Below, piece by piece: positions 12,894 through 26,235 of a DNA stretch of 64,000 nt. Both the position numbers and the translations under genes were made by a program. Where the stretch lies: contig NC_135567.1 in the NCBI RefSeq assembly GCF_964340395.1, positions 10,436,984 to 10,500,983 on the forward strand, given 5' to 3'. Each line of letters starts with the position of its first letter. The stretch's first letter is position 1. Origin of the DNA: Glandiceps talaboti (lineage: Eukaryota; Hemichordata; Enteropneusta; Spengelidae). Below the pieces are notes generated by a model. The model searched no databases. It was given only the letters and a program-made list of their open reading frames with translations, and was not told the DNA's origin.

Positions 12894-13560
12894 AACTGTA
12901 GGTGATCTAGTAAATGTTGTGGTACATGTATGTACATTTCAATGGGCTGAACTGGGAAATATGTACATTTTCCATATTCATCTTATTTAGTATTGAAAAT
13001 ACCATTACTACATTGTGGTAAAAATGTTCATTTTTTCATCTTCGAAATTATTGTACGCCAGCGAACAATAAGTGATGGTATGACTGCCATAGAGGGCGTA
13101 TTTTTTTAAATAATTTCATCAGTTTGAAGAAATAGGCGGTCGATCAGGTCATGAAACACAGAATTACGTTCGGTCGCTCTAAGATGTTTGCCCAGCTAGA
13201 CAATGAGACATGACAATGTTCGTGAGATTTTTATCATGTCAGTCAATAAAATGTAGTAGTAGTGTTAGTGAGATTTCGATCAAGCAAGATTAAATTGTTT
13301 TCCAGGTTAACTAGATCGTCTACTGCATTAGCAAACAGCCTAAGGGGCCCGCTTCGATTTATTAGAACATGCAATGGAGTGTGTATGAGATCTTGATACT
13401 GGATAATTTTGAAGCTGAAAAAAATTAACATTGTTACCACAATGTAGTGATTGTATTTGAATACCAAATAAGATGGAAATGGGAAATGTCCACAATTCCC
13501 AGTTCATCCCTATGGAATGTACATACATGTACCACACAATCTACTCGATCTCCTACAGTT
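12894..13560. mobile_element. Long-TIR DNA element remnant, 667 bp
   Basis: The left arm (12,894 to about 13,055) and right arm (about 13,404-13,560) are diverged inverted repeats of roughly 155 bp. Shared words are AACTGTAGG, GTGGTACATGTATGTACATT, GAACTGGGAA, CATCTTATTT, ACTACATTGTGGTAA and AATGTT. The 340-bp centre encodes nothing recognisable. The minus-strand ORFs at 13,243-13,537 lie in the right arm and are not genes. Confidence 0.85.
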
Positions 13561-15555
13561 TCGTCTTCCCATGCGGGTTACAGCTAGCAACATAGGATAT
13601 CAAAAACGGTTGTTCGCTCCACTCGCTACATTTCTAGTTAGTCCCCTGTGTTGCTAACTAAACCTTGCTTGCGAAATCACGCAAAACAAACGATTTTACA
13701 AGGCAATTAGAGTTGGTGAGTTGTATGTTTGTTTGTCATGATAGAGGATACAGGTAAGACTATGTGTCATTAATGTTAGGGTTTATTAGATGCTCTTGGA
13801 TGTGTGTCTATGAGAATATCAGGGACATAGTAAGATGTGAGACGATTCGTTTGAGGTACGCCCATGAGGGACACAGTCAGACAATATGCCTACATGACAA
13901 CTAGGGTGAATGCCAGTAAAATCGAAGGTGATGTGACATGAGGTGCATTGTTTCCGTGATGAGTCTCTACAACAATAGGTTCCTATAATTAGTCTGAATA
14001 AATAATAATGATAATGCGAATTTTAATGCGCATTTCCTTCTGAGAGCTCAAGGCGCTCATTACCCCTGGGATCAATCGTCGTTGTTACATTTAGTCTATG
14101 TTACATTTGAAATAAAATTTTCATCAAGAAATTATGGAAACACATGTTGACCTCTTTGATTATGAGTGATTTTATAGAATAAAGACTGAACACCATCAAT
14201 GATAGACAGTGATTTTACAGGTGAACCCAGGGTACGGTCATGTGACAACCATCCCCCTGAGTAGCGCGTGCAAACCCCTGAGCACGTACACAATACATGG
14301 CATTGTATGGAGAGGCGCAATGCATCTTGGAACCGACAACAGGTCTATGGCAGCACAACAACAATAAAGGAACGTTTTTAGCAAACATACATAAAGATGA
14401 TCACACAAACAACACAAGCGATTTTCGAGTTATAACCTTTTAGTGTACCGAATACAGAGTGGTAATGTGATCTAAGAGGGTGCAAGCAAACATGTTTCGC
14501 CCTGTGATTTTTTGGTATACGTTATACATGGCTTTATATCTGTTCAGCAAAATTGCTAATAAACAGATCATACTCGACTAAGTCCCGATTTCCGTAAGGT
14601 TCTCCCCAAAATGATTCCCCAAATCCCTACCCATGGGTCGAACAAGTTGTAGAAGAATATCCATACTCTGGAGTAAACGTAAAGTCTTCAACCCTGTCTC
14701 CTATTTCTAGAGATTGCATTTTGTGTTTGAAGTGTCCAGTTTCCACAGTAACATTAGATCACGTTATTTATCTAGCGCAATATTCAAAATATTTTAACAA
14801 GGCTCTTAAACAGACGCTAGGTGGCGCTATACATTATTACATTGGCGCCATTGAATCGCAAGTCTCGAATACTAGTATTGTTTCACTGCGAGTAGTATTC
14901 TTATACGTTTTATCCCTTGTGTATGAATCGTAAAATGTAATAATAATGCCCAGCGCTCCTGATACGAGTGGTTTGGGGGCAATTACTGTATACAGCCGTC
15001 CATAAATACGACTATCTTTGTAATAATAAAGATTATTGTCTGCGTGGACCATTTATTAGTTCCGACATAAAAAAACCACGGAGAACTGATAAAGGGTGTG
15101 CGTCATAAATCTCCCTGTGTGATAGTATTTTCCTATATGATTGGAGGATCTCGTCAATGCAAGGACAGGTTGTACCATCTCTATAAACAGACACTCATGA
15201 GGTAACACAGCTGAGACCACTGTTTTAACGCTCTTTTGAATGAGAAGATAAACCGTAACAATATGTTATAGTTTTAATTAGCATAGGGCGCAAACCTATG
15301 TCTACTTTTACGACGGTTGTTCAATAAGTCTGCAAAAGGAAATAAAATGGCATGGTCAATGCTTCGTTATCTAACTAGATCTCCGATATAATTTACTAGA
15401 GGGGGGGGGCTTTGTTGTTTTTCCTTTTTCTCGAATAAATTGTACAAACTAAAGATAGAATTTGAGTATGAGTATGAATCGTCAAATGTTGTCTAAAACC
15501 TATATATCTTACTCTCAATGTCAGGTGTGTAGTGATGTATCAAAAGTTTGTACAC
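13561..15555. other. Unassigned intergenic sequence
   Basis: Only short ORFs without family resemblance. A nine-base G run lies near 15,400. No repeat family was matched. Confidence 0.45.
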
Positions 15556-15559
15556 ATAT

Positions 15560-15966
15560 GTTCATGTATGTATGTATGTATGTATGTATGTATGTATGTA
15601 TGTATGTATGTATGTATGTATGTATGTATGTATGTACGTACGTGTAGGTATGTATGTGTGTGTATGTATGTATGTATGTATGTATGTATGTATGTATGTA
15701 TGTATGTATGTATGTATGTATGTATGTATGTATGTATGTATGTACGTGTAGGTATGTATGTGTGTATGTATGTATGTATGTATGTATGTATGTATGTATG
15801 TATGTATGTGTGTGTATGTATGTATGTATGTATGTATGTATGTATGTATGTATGTATGTATGTATGTATGTATGTACGTACGTATGTATGTATGTATGTA
15901 TGTATGTATGTATGTATGTATGTATGTATGTATGTATGTATGTATGTATGTATGTATGTACGTACG
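15560..15966. repeat. (GTAT)n array with GTAC and GTGT variants
   Basis: About 400 bp of ATGT tetranucleotides with blocks of ACGT-containing variants near 15,633, 15,741, 15,873 and 15,960. The long Met-Tyr-Val-Cys and His-Thr-Tyr-Ile ORFs in all frames are artefacts. Confidence 0.97.
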
Positions 15967-16075
15967 TGTCTGTATCTATCTTTCATTTGTTCCCCTTTTA
16001 CTTCTCCAGGGTCTCTCTCTATCTCTCTCAATGTCTTGTTTGAATTCACTATTCCAAATATCTAAACATTAACAT

Positions 16076-16120
16076 ATCATAACATAACATAACATAACAT
16101 AACATAACATAACATAACAT
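16076..16120. repeat. (AACAT)n pentanucleotide repeat
   Basis: Nine or so tandem AACAT units. Confidence 0.95.
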
Positions 16121-17320
16121 TGTCTCTAATGTAGACAATAGTGGTCATAAAATGTAGACAATATCATTAGAATGCAAACTTCACATTTCATATAATTTGG
16201 TGCATACTTGGTCGATAACAAACTCCATGTCTTGTATAAAGTATACTGATGTAGCTTACGAACCTGAATGATTCATTTGCATAATTAATGAATTTCGGTA
16301 ATTAGGCAATATCTCACGTATGCAAGCTTCAAACTTCATACAATTTAATATAATTAATTTGCCAATTAATGGGTATATCATGTATGATAGCTATAGCTTA
16401 GAATTTTGCATTCCAACAATGTGTATAGGAAGAACAATTTATGGGTTTGCCCTTATCGTAGGCATCCAGTATGCATATGGTTGCGAGAAAACAACCGTGG
16501 ATACAAAACTCACTGGGTTTTTTTTTAGATTAATGTTTCCTTCAGAAGTAGACAGTGTGAATAGTTTTATTTTGTATTTTTAAGTTGATGCCAGTTTCCG
16601 CCTCCACTATTTCTCATGAGCTTCACAATTTTTGCGATTATAATATTGTTTCTGTCGAATACGTAAAATAAGTTTAGGGTCAGCAGTTATTGAGCTACAG
16701 CGATTGAGGGCGCCCTTCACTACTTTCCAAGAGGATGACAGTTCCCTGTAACTAAAACGTGGCCTTAATAGGTTATAGAGTTACAGTGATTGGGGGCGCC
16801 CTTCACTATTTTCCAATAGTATTGAAGTTCCCTGTGTACAGGTACGCTACACTTTGAATAGCTAAAATAGTGCAGACTACAGATAGACGTTTTGTGAAAT
16901 ATACCAAAGAGAAATATTTGTTTAGCTAAATGATATATCAAATTTTGCATGAAATATTGATTCAAATTACTGGAACGACTACAAGCTGTTACTGATATCG
17001 GTTTATAGCCGTCTACGGCAGAACATACACAAACTATCGTTTTCATTAATTTTGAAGCCGGCATTTAAAGGTAAAACAAAAGTATAACACAAAGTCCCAA
17101 TTCGGTGTTTATCGTTGAGACGTTTTGAAAGCGAAGCTGGGTTAATCTTAGGAGCAATGAAATACCATGCATGTATACATCATTACCCTCAGAATTAAAA
17201 ATATGAATGCTTATTTACAAATGCCTGCAAAAGTAGTGTTGAGCTTTACTTGGGCCTTATTTACATATTTGTTTTATTTATTTGTTTGTTTTGTGATTGT
17301 TTATTTATTTGTTTGTTTGT
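16121..17320. other. Unassigned sequence with one local duplication
   Basis: A unit of about 100 bp is duplicated at roughly 16,690-16,830 (GAGCTACAGCGATTGAGGGC, then GAGTTACAGTGATTGGGGGC, each followed by GCCCTTCACTA-TTTCCAA and a GTTCCCTGT end). Nothing else was recognised. Confidence 0.5.
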
Positions 17321-17323
17321 TCT

Positions 17324-17588
17324 TTATGTATGTATGTATGTATGTATGTATGTATGTATGTATGTATGTATGTATGTATGTATGTATGTATGTATGTATG
17401 AATATGTGTGTATGTATGTATGTATGTATGTATGTATGTATGTATGTATGTATGTATACATGCATTCATGCATGTATGTACGTACGTACGTACGTACGTA
17501 CGTACGTACGTATGTATGTATGTATGTATGTATGTATGTATGTATGTATGTATGTATGTATAAATGCATGCATGCATGTATGTATGTT
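17324..17588. repeat. Second (GTAT)n array with GTAC and GCAT blocks
   Basis: ATGT units with an internal TACG block (17,478-17,511) and two CATGCATGCATG blocks (about 17,460 and 17,565). ORFs through it are artefacts. Confidence 0.97.
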
Positions 17589-17721
17589 CGGTCCCTGTGT
17601 CATACCTTGAATGTTGTTATCGTTTGTTCGTTGTTTGACGTCGATTAGGACGAGATATTTCAACATGGAACGATCAAACTGCAGCAGTGTCTTACCTTGT
17701 TCGCCCTCTTTAGGCCTAAAA

Positions 17722-18041
17722 TACGTTTGGTTCCGGTTACCCGACCCGACCTAGTTTTTCACTGCCGACCCTAAACTTGTTTTTATGTATTCCAGAAAAA
17801 AAAATAAAATCGCGCAAATTGTGAAATCTCGCGAGTAATAGTGGATACGGAAACTGACATGAACTAAAACAGACAATATTAAATTGTTCTTCCAATCTGT
17901 ACTGGCTGTACATCTGATGAGAAGAAACCAATAATACAGAAACCATATGGAAAACAACGGAACACATAACGACCTGAACTAGACACTCAAACATGCATGA
18001 AAATGTGTATAAAAAATAAAATAAAAATCTACCTACCCCTC
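17722..18041 (+). repeat. Dispersed repeat family A, copy 2
   Basis: The best-preserved copy of the family described at 6,156. It begins near GGTTCCGGTTACCCGACC and ends near AAATCTACCTACCCC. No terminal inverted repeats are obvious. Confidence 0.8.
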
Positions 18042-18900
18042 CTATTCTAGAATTTAACGTAATCCAACCACATACATCATTTCTAGACCTTATCAGTTCA
18101 TAGTTGAATAATTATATCATTATCCCTCGTCAAAATATCAATTTTGTTCCATGGAAAACTTAACATTTCTTTTACTATGATGGACCTGTCAGTTTGACTT
18201 TGAATTGATTTGGGTTTCTAAATGTTCTTAGTATTAATTAACATATTGCTTACTCTCATTTTCTCTACTTCTAGCTGCAGGGCATTGAAGGCGTTTTTTC
18301 TTCACATCACAAGATCGAGACCTCTCCAGCATAAGGGGACGGTCACTTTTAATTGATTGTGGGGTCGGATTTGGAGATAAACATGGCTTTGCTGAAAATG
18401 TCCCCTTCCCCTAACTACGATGACCAAAGCCAAAGTGACCCCCACCCCCTCTCCCCGGAAAGACCACATTTTTCAAAACACCGCCCCTTCCAGTCAGTTA
18501 AAAAGAACCGGGCGAATGACACATTCTCTAAAGTTCCATAGTCTGAACAAGCAAGACCACTGTTCACTCACGAATCTGCCAATGACGAGCCGATAAATTT
18601 AAATTTGGGAAAACCTTTGAATTTAATTTAATTGAAATTTATTCCAGAGAAGAAAAATATATACACAAAACTTTGCACTGAACAACAGAAAGAACATGGC
18701 GAGGGCCAGGGAAATAGTTCCCTAAAAACCGATCCATAATTTTGACCCCTTTGTCTTCAGTAATGTTTGTTACCCTTCGTTAGGACAAAGTTCCACTAGC
18801 AGGACACAAACCACCTACCCATTCACAGAAGTACTGCAGTCACCAGGTAATGTTGTTTGGAACACGGTTCCTTGAGCTGCAGGTAGACTAGAGAAGTTTA
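18042..18900. other. Unassigned sequence upstream of the candidate ATF2 promoter
   Basis: No coding exon, tandem array or repeat family was recognised. A 62-codon plus-strand ORF at 18,353-18,541 is Pro/Ser rich and has no recognised motif. Confidence 0.45.
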
Positions 18901-19049
18901 CTGATAGCGAATTTATTGGAACATTCCGGTGTACAGCGCTAGCGGGCGGTTACATGCATACCGTAGTAATAAATCGCCTACAGAGGATCAGGAGATGTCT
19001 GACCAAAAACATTGTTTCAGGGGACAATGTTTTTTTGTGTCGCAGTTCA

Positions 19050-19225
19050 TGAGTCTCACGTCACTGCGCCCTCATCGTCCAGATCAAGGTCGTCATGTCA
19101 GGGTGCGGCTAATTAATATGCATATGACGTCACCAAAATCCCAATCACGTCATCAGTCTTGAAATAGCTCATCGCGTCATCTCTAGCCATCAACGTGGTG
19201 TGTGTCCTGTGAAACAACGTTGAAG
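19050..19225 (+). promoter_or_regulatory. ATF2: Candidate ATF2 promoter and non-coding first exon with CRE cluster
   Basis: Four ATF/CREB-type sites lie within 125 bp: TCACGTCA at 19056-19063, a perfect TGACGTCA at 19125-19132, TCACGTCA at 19145-19152 and TCGCGTCA at 19172-19179. A CCAAT word lies at 19141-19145. Immediately downstream, GTTGAAG|GTGAGT at 19225/19226 is a strong 5' splice site. If this exon splices to the acceptor at 29,067, the upstream frame has a TGA stop and translation begins at 29,090 or 29,093. Assignment to ATF2 is an inference from position and strand, and another transcript could own this promoter. Confidence 0.45.
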
Positions 19226-20239
<1,014 letters not shown>

Positions 20240-20240
<1 letters not shown>

Positions 20241-20621
20241 ACAACTGCTGACATCTGACCATGGATGAACATAAACTGTTAGTTTTACAAACAGGGGAAA
20301 TAAAAACAAATGAATTTGATTAATAACACTTGACACAGCATGTTGGAAGTACAGAGACTTGTATTACATTTCATGGTTTGATAAGAACAGTTGTGTAACC
20401 ACTTTACATAATAGTTTACTTCATAACAAATTTTCCAGTTCTCCTGGCATTTCATGCACACGTAAAGAGGCCCTAAAACTGATCTTATCAAAGCATAGTG
20501 TGTAATACAAGTCTCTGCTGTTCCAACATGCTGTACCAAGTGTTATTAATCCAATTCAGTTGTTTAGTTTCCTTGTTTGTAACAGATTCTGTTCGTCCAC
20601 GGTCTGATGTCAGCAGTTGTA
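20240..20621. mobile_element. Fold-back MITE inserted in a TAGA tract, TA duplicated
   Basis: Ends are CAACTGCTGACATC and GATGTCAGCAGTTG with TA on each side. The arms pair over about 180 bp, including ATTAATAACACTTG, CAGCATGTTGGAA and CAGAGACTTGTATTACA with their complements. TAGATAGATA flanks both sides. TA duplication is typical of Tc1/mariner-type elements. The minus-strand ORF at 20,285-20,539 is a by-product of the palindrome. Confidence 0.9.
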
Positions 20622-20744
20622 GATAGATACATGTAGATACACATACAGTATACATATTTAATATAATTCAATGAAATCAATGTTAATGTCATGATGCTCA
20701 AATCATAAGAGGAGCATTGTGAGGTAAAACTAACATTGATGTAA

Positions 20745-20991
20745 TAGGGAACTTACAATCCAGACTGAGCATGCTCAGATGCAAAGCACTATGGGATTAT
20801 CTGTGGTTATCGTAATACCTAATCTGGAGCTCCTGATAAAATAAACCCCTCACAATGATCAGGGTGACTATGAATTGATTATTTGTGGTTACAAACAATG
20901 TAGCATTATCGTTTACAATACTATTTGATAAGTATTTATTATCACATTTCCCATGATGCAACATTCAACATGGCAGGTTTGCAAGTTCCCT
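20745..20991 (-). mobile_element. MITE family 2, copy 2 (inverted)
   Basis: This is the reverse complement of the element at 11,241-11,486, beginning TAGGGAACTTACAATCCAGA and ending GGTTTGCAAGTTCCCTTA. The two differ by scattered substitutions and small indels. Confidence 0.85.
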
Positions 20992-21149
20992 TAAGACAAT
21001 TCATGTATTTTTACTACACCTTTTAATCTAAGTTTATGAAAACTTGTATTGTTTCATGGCACTGTATCCTCTATCGTGCCTGAAAATATACCATCTGATG
21101 GCTAATCACATGACTTTGTAATTAAAAGGTCATGTAGCACTTTTGCAGG

Positions 21150-21470
21150 TATTAACCCTTCCAGTTGCTAACACATATGCTGGTGAGATGTTTGCGCCAG
21201 CCTAGTGTTTGTGCTGAGGTAGCCTTGTTTTAACATACTTAGGGCTGGTGCAAACATTAACCCTGAGTTGCCCACACATACGGGTGCTAGTGTTTGATAG
21301 TCAGGTGTTAGCACTGAGCTACAAATGTGCATGTAGCTTGGTGTTAACTTTAAGATTTGTGCAAACTGAGTTGCCAACACATACATGGCTGGCTAAATGT
21401 TGGTGTCAGCCTTATGTTAGCATTAAGCTCGTATTGTTCAATGCTAGCCACAGACTAGCCCTAAACTATG
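21150..21470 (+). repeat. Degenerate relatives of the 99-bp satellite
   Basis: Words such as ATTAACCCTTCCAGTTGCTA, TAGTGTTTGTGCTGAGGTAG and GGGCTGGTGCAAACATTAA are decayed forms of the satellite seen intact at 47,650-49,240 and 51,680-52,260. Confidence 0.7.
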
Positions 21471-21689
21471 CAAAGTAGTTCTGGGGGTTCACTTCTACCG
21501 TGTGCACTTATGATGAAGTTGAGATTGTAAAATACATCATGTTGTTCAGTCCTATCAGACGTCCTGACCACAATGAGTGGTAGCTGATAGCATGGCACGA
21601 ATATTAATCCGTATTTGTTTTTTCATGTGTAAGAATAGTAATACAATATATCAAAGTTGCTGAATGATATTATAAAGGGTTGATACATA

Positions 21690-22320
21690 CATGTAGTAAC
21701 CAGTTATATGGTAAAGATTGATACATAGTAACCAGGTATATGGTAAATATTGATACATAGTAACCAGTTATATGGTAAAGATTGATACATAGTAACCAGT
21801 TATATGGTAAAGATTGATACATAGTAACTAGTTATATGACACAGATTGATACATAGTAACCTGTTACATGTATATGGTAAAGATTGATACATAGTAACCA
21901 GGTATATGGTAAAGATTGATACATAGTAACTAGTTATATTGTAACAATTGATACATAGTAACCTGTTACATGTATATGGTAAAGATTGATACATAGTAAC
22001 TAGGTATTGATACATAGTAACCAGTTATATGGTAAATATTGATACATGTACATACATGTAGTAACCTGTTATTGATACATAGTATCCAGTTATATGCTAA
22101 AGATTAGTACATGTATATGGTAACCAGTTATTGATACATAGTAACCAGTTATATGGATAAAGATTGATACATACATACATACATACATACATACATACAT
22201 ACACAAAATGTACATACATATATACATACATACATACATACATACATACATGTAGTAACCAGTTATATGGGTAAAGATTGATACATAGTAACCTGTTACT
22301 GATACATGGTAACGATTCTG
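21690..22320. repeat. Minisatellite, about 32-bp unit
   Basis: The unit contains TTGATACATAGTAACCAGTT and ATATGGTAAAGA. It is interrupted by ACAT microsatellite expansions at about 22,168-22,252. Confidence 0.93.
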
Positions 22321-23030
22321 TGGATAAGAGCAAAGATTGTAAGAAAATAAAGTATATAACAAAATACATAGTACGAATAACACACATATACATTTTGTAA
22401 ATATGTTAAGAGAATAGAATATGAACATATTAACTATCATTTATATCAAAGTGTTTAAGTGCAAAATGTATATTATAATGTTGTCAATTGAGTTATTATA
22501 CTTTTATAAATTAATTTTATAATCAGTTATCGGTCGTTATTATAGTTCTTGGTTCAAATTTTACAGTTTTGAAACAATATTAATCTAAATGTAAACCTTT
22601 CTTTGCATATCATTATATAGGTTACTTAATTTGATATTTTGCACGTCAATATCACAATTTTTAAGTTTAAATTTTCTTGAAAAAAAATGTTGTGTTGATG
22701 TAAATGCAAACATTTTAGCTTTGTTAAACATTTGATATTTTGTGGTAAAAGTTGTCGTTTCAATTTTAGAGTTCAAATTTGAGAATTTATGAAACATTAC
22801 TATCCTGTCATCAGTCACATATAAACTTCTATGTACGTTATAATATGTATCTGTTGCTTGGAGGTTTGTCATTTTGTGATCAAAATTGTCCTGTCATTCC
22901 AGAGTCCAAATTTTGCAATTTAGGAAGTCTACCTAAATTCAAACCTTACTCTAGATGAAGTCAGACATGTGCGATGTCATTAACCTTTCTAGGGGACACT
23001 CAGCTTCCCTTTTATCATTGCATACATGTA
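22321..23030. other. Unassigned AT-rich sequence
   Basis: AT-rich sequence with scattered AATTTT words. No exon or repeat was recognised. Confidence 0.45.
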
Positions 23031-23039
23031 CGTGAAGCA

Positions 23040-23880
23040 AGGTGTCGTCTAGACGATAATTCTGCAAGGCATCGTCTAGACGGGGTAGTGAAGCAAGACA
23101 TCATCTTCAAGACATTGTGTACATTTTAGCAAGGCATCGTCTCGACGACATAGGGTACATTGTTGCAAGGCATCATCTAGAAGACATAGTGTATATTGTT
23201 GCAAGGCATCATCTAGATGACAGTGTACATTTTAGCAAGGCATCGTCTACAAGACATAGTATACGTTTTAGCAAGGCATATCGTTCATTGTAGCAAGGCA
23301 TCGTCTAGACGACATAGTGTTCATTGTAGCAAGGCATCGTCTAGACGACATAGTGTACATTGTATCAAGGTATCATCTAGACGACATAGTGTACATTGTA
23401 TCAAGGTATCATCTAGACGACATAGTGTACATTGTAGCAAGGGATCATCTAGACGACATAGTGTACATTGTATCAAGGTATCATCTAGACGACATAGTGT
23501 ACATTGTAGCAAGGCATCATCTAGATGACATAGTGTACATTGTAGCAAGGCATCATCTAGATGACATAGTGTACATTGTAGCAAGGTATCATCTAGATGA
23601 CATAGTGTACATTGTAGCAAGGCATCATCTAGACGACATAGTGTACATTGTAGCAAGGTATCATCTAGACGACATAGTGTACATTGTATCAAGGTATCAT
23701 CTAGACGACATAGTGTACATTGTAGCAAGGTATCATCTAGACGACATAGTGTACATTGTAGCAAGGGATCATCTACATGTAGATGACAATTCTGCAATGC
23801 ATAGTCTAGATGAGGTAGCGATACTAGGCATCATCTAGAAGACATCGTGTACATTGTAGCAAAGGCATAGTCTAGCCGAG
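23040..23880. repeat. Minisatellite, 36-bp unit, with internal palindrome
   Basis: The unit contains GACATAGTGTACATTGTAGC and AAGGCATCGTCTAGACGA-like sequence. Each unit centres on a TCNTCTAGANGA palindrome and also has TGTACA. The period is divisible by three, so 12-residue repeat ORFs stay open on both strands (plus 23,317-23,838, minus 23,321-23,797). These have no protein family resemblance and are not called genes. Confidence 0.95.
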
Positions 23881-24112
23881 CAAGTCACTATCGCCAGAAT
23901 CGGATGTCTAGACACACAAGTGTTATAGTAATAATTCAATCTGCTTGCTATAATGAGTATGAATAGTAAATAGATTGAGAGGATGAAGGTACTATAGTGA
24001 AATGTCACTCACTGCATGTGTATATGTACATGCATGTACTTCTTTTCATTTAGTGTATTTCATGTAGTTCATTTCATGTTGACTGGGCCATAATCATGGT
24101 TGCACCTAAAAA

Positions 24113-24243
24113 AATGTTTGGTCCCAGTTACCCAACCCCCACCTAGTTTTTCACTGCCGCCCCTATACTTTTTTTTGTATTCGAAAAAAAAAATTGTGAA
24201 GTCTCGCAAGAAATAGTAGATGCAAAAACTGACATGGTTATTT
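24113..24243 (+). repeat. Dispersed repeat family A, copy 3 (truncated)
   Basis: It shares GGTCCCAGTTACCC, AGTTTTTCACTGCCG and AATTGTGAAGTCTCGCAAG with copies 1 and 2, then stops where the 65-bp array begins. Confidence 0.75.
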
Positions 24244-24842
24244 AGTAAAAAAAATAAGTAGTGACTGAAATGTCTTCTTTTACATGAACATAATGTACCA
24301 GTCTGGTAATTAGTAAAAATAAGTAGTGACTAAAATGCCTTCTTGTACATGAAGACAATGTACCAGTCTGGTAATTAGTTAAAATAAGTAGTGACTAAAA
24401 TGCCTTCTTGTACATGAACACAATGTACCAGTCTGGTAATTAGTTAAAATAAGTAGTGACTAAAATGCCTTCTTGTACATGAACACAATGTACCAGTCTG
24501 GTAATTAGTACAAATAAGTAGTGACTAAAATGCCTTCTTGTATATGAACACAATGTACCAGTCTGGTAATTAGTAAAAATAAGTAGTGACTAAAATGCCT
24601 TCTTGTACATGAACACAATGTACCAGTCTGGTAATTAGTAAAAATAAGTAGTGACTAAAATGCCTTCTTGTACATGAACACAATGTACCAGTCTGGTAAT
24701 TAGTTAAAATAAGTAGTGACTAAAATGCCTTCTTGTACATGAACACAATGTACCAGTCTGGTAATTGGTAAAAATAAGTAGTGACTAAAATGCCTTCTTG
24801 TACATGAACACAATATACCAGTCTGGTAATTAGTAAAAATTA
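24244..24842. repeat. Tandem repeat, 65-bp unit, about nine copies
   Basis: The unit contains AATAAGTAGTGACTAAAATG, CCTTCTTGTACATGAACACA and ATGTACCAGTCTGGTAATTA. Copies are nearly identical, which suggests recent expansion. Confidence 0.95.
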
Positions 24843-25400
24843 GTCTTTGAGAAGTAACTGAAGACTATAAAAGCGCAAAATTTTCTCGAAGTGAAAATAT
24901 TTAGGTGTACATTATCTGTCCATCGTGACTCCACAGATGTACGTTACACAAATCTGAGATACTAAGGCTAGTGAACAGGTAGTTAGTGTAAATCCATGGT
25001 ATTATTAAAAGTAATGGAATTAGCTTTCCTTGTGCATGGAATGATTCCTCATGTAGATGCAGTGTGTTGGGAATATTGATTCAGGGTTACCCTATTGAAT
25101 GTCTTCAGGTGGTTTAGTAGAAATACTACTGTATAAACAGGGACCTCCTCTGCAATGTAAGTGGTCAGTTAGTCCGGCAGTCATCTAAAATAGGGGGCAC
25201 AAAAAACTGTCAAACACTACACTACAAAACATTAGTACAGGGATATTGGAGTACAATTATGCGGTAGATATCGGTACAAAATACTAACAAAACAGCCATT
25301 TTAGTGGTACGATGCTCCAAGATCTGTGAGAGAATGTGGTGTAGTACTGCAGTACATGTACAGGTACTTGTAATGGACGTATGTACATGTACGTATACAT
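24843..25400. other. Unassigned sequence
   Basis: No exon, RNA gene or repeat family was recognised. Confidence 0.45.
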
Positions 25401-25404
25401 GTGT

Positions 25405-25640
25405 GTGTCAGTGTTTTCGTTAAAGGTGGTAAGTAGGTACATTTGTAAAATCTACCTGAGTTCCTCTGTCATTTTAGCAGGGTGTTCCCTATCAGTGTTT
25501 TCATTAAAGGCGATAACGGATAAGTAGGTAAAGTCTGTCTGAGTACCCCTGTCATTTTACCAGGGTGTTCCCTACCAGTGTTTTTGTTAAGATGTAGTAA
25601 GTAGGTAAAATCTCTCTGAGTTTCCCAGTCATTTTACCTA
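25405..25640. repeat. Three diverged tandem copies, about 80-90 bp
   Basis: Each copy carries CAGTGTTTTCGTTAAAGG-like sequence, a GTAAGTAGGTA word, AATCTACCTGAGT and GTCATTTTA-CAGGGTGTTCCCTA. Confidence 0.8.
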
Positions 25641-26235
25641 TATCAGGGAAGTAGCACGGCCACATATATTCAATATCAACAAATTGTAAATTTGCGAGAT
25701 GGCGATAAGGTTTGATCACTGGGCAATTAATAGCATAAAGTTGAAAGAGCAGATTATGGAAAAAAATGTTGCAGTCAACTTGGATATTTTAGTTTGCGTG
25801 TTTTCCTTATTTGATTGTTTGTGTGCTTGGAAATTTTCTTGGAAAAAACTCAAATTACTAATCAATGCATGTTTATGTACATTGTAGCTACAAAGGTACA
25901 CATATTGTGTAATGTGGTTTGGTATTTGTGTTCTATTTTTAGCACGGGGGATTCCCCCACAGTTGGGAGTTCCCCTATGATGTCATACAACACATCCGTT
26001 CTATTTCACGGGTAAATTTTGTCCAATTCTGCATCTTTTTGTGAAATTAGACCAGCTATATATGTATTTCTGAGAACATCGTGTTTAAAGTTGTCAAATC
26101 ATTGTACATGTATGTCAATATATCTGTCTGGTTCCCTGGTTTGATTTAATCGAGATATCGTAGGTGAGTGTTGATGTAACATCCTTAATGTTCTAGTCAT
26201 GGTTTGTTCATATTTTGGGGGATAATAAATGGTTC

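Noticed and set aside
13243-13537. Two overlapping minus-strand ORFs
   Set aside because: They fall within the right arm of the long inverted element, and composition is non-coding.
15532-16065. ORFs of 129-177 codons of MYVC and HTYI repeats on both strands
   Set aside because: They are reading frames of a pure ATGT tetranucleotide array, open in all frames, with no start context or homology.
23317-23838. 173-codon ORF of DDIVYIVARHHL-type 12-residue repeats
   Set aside because: The 36-bp DNA repeat is open on both strands simply because 36 is divisible by three. No signal peptide, splice context or family resemblance.
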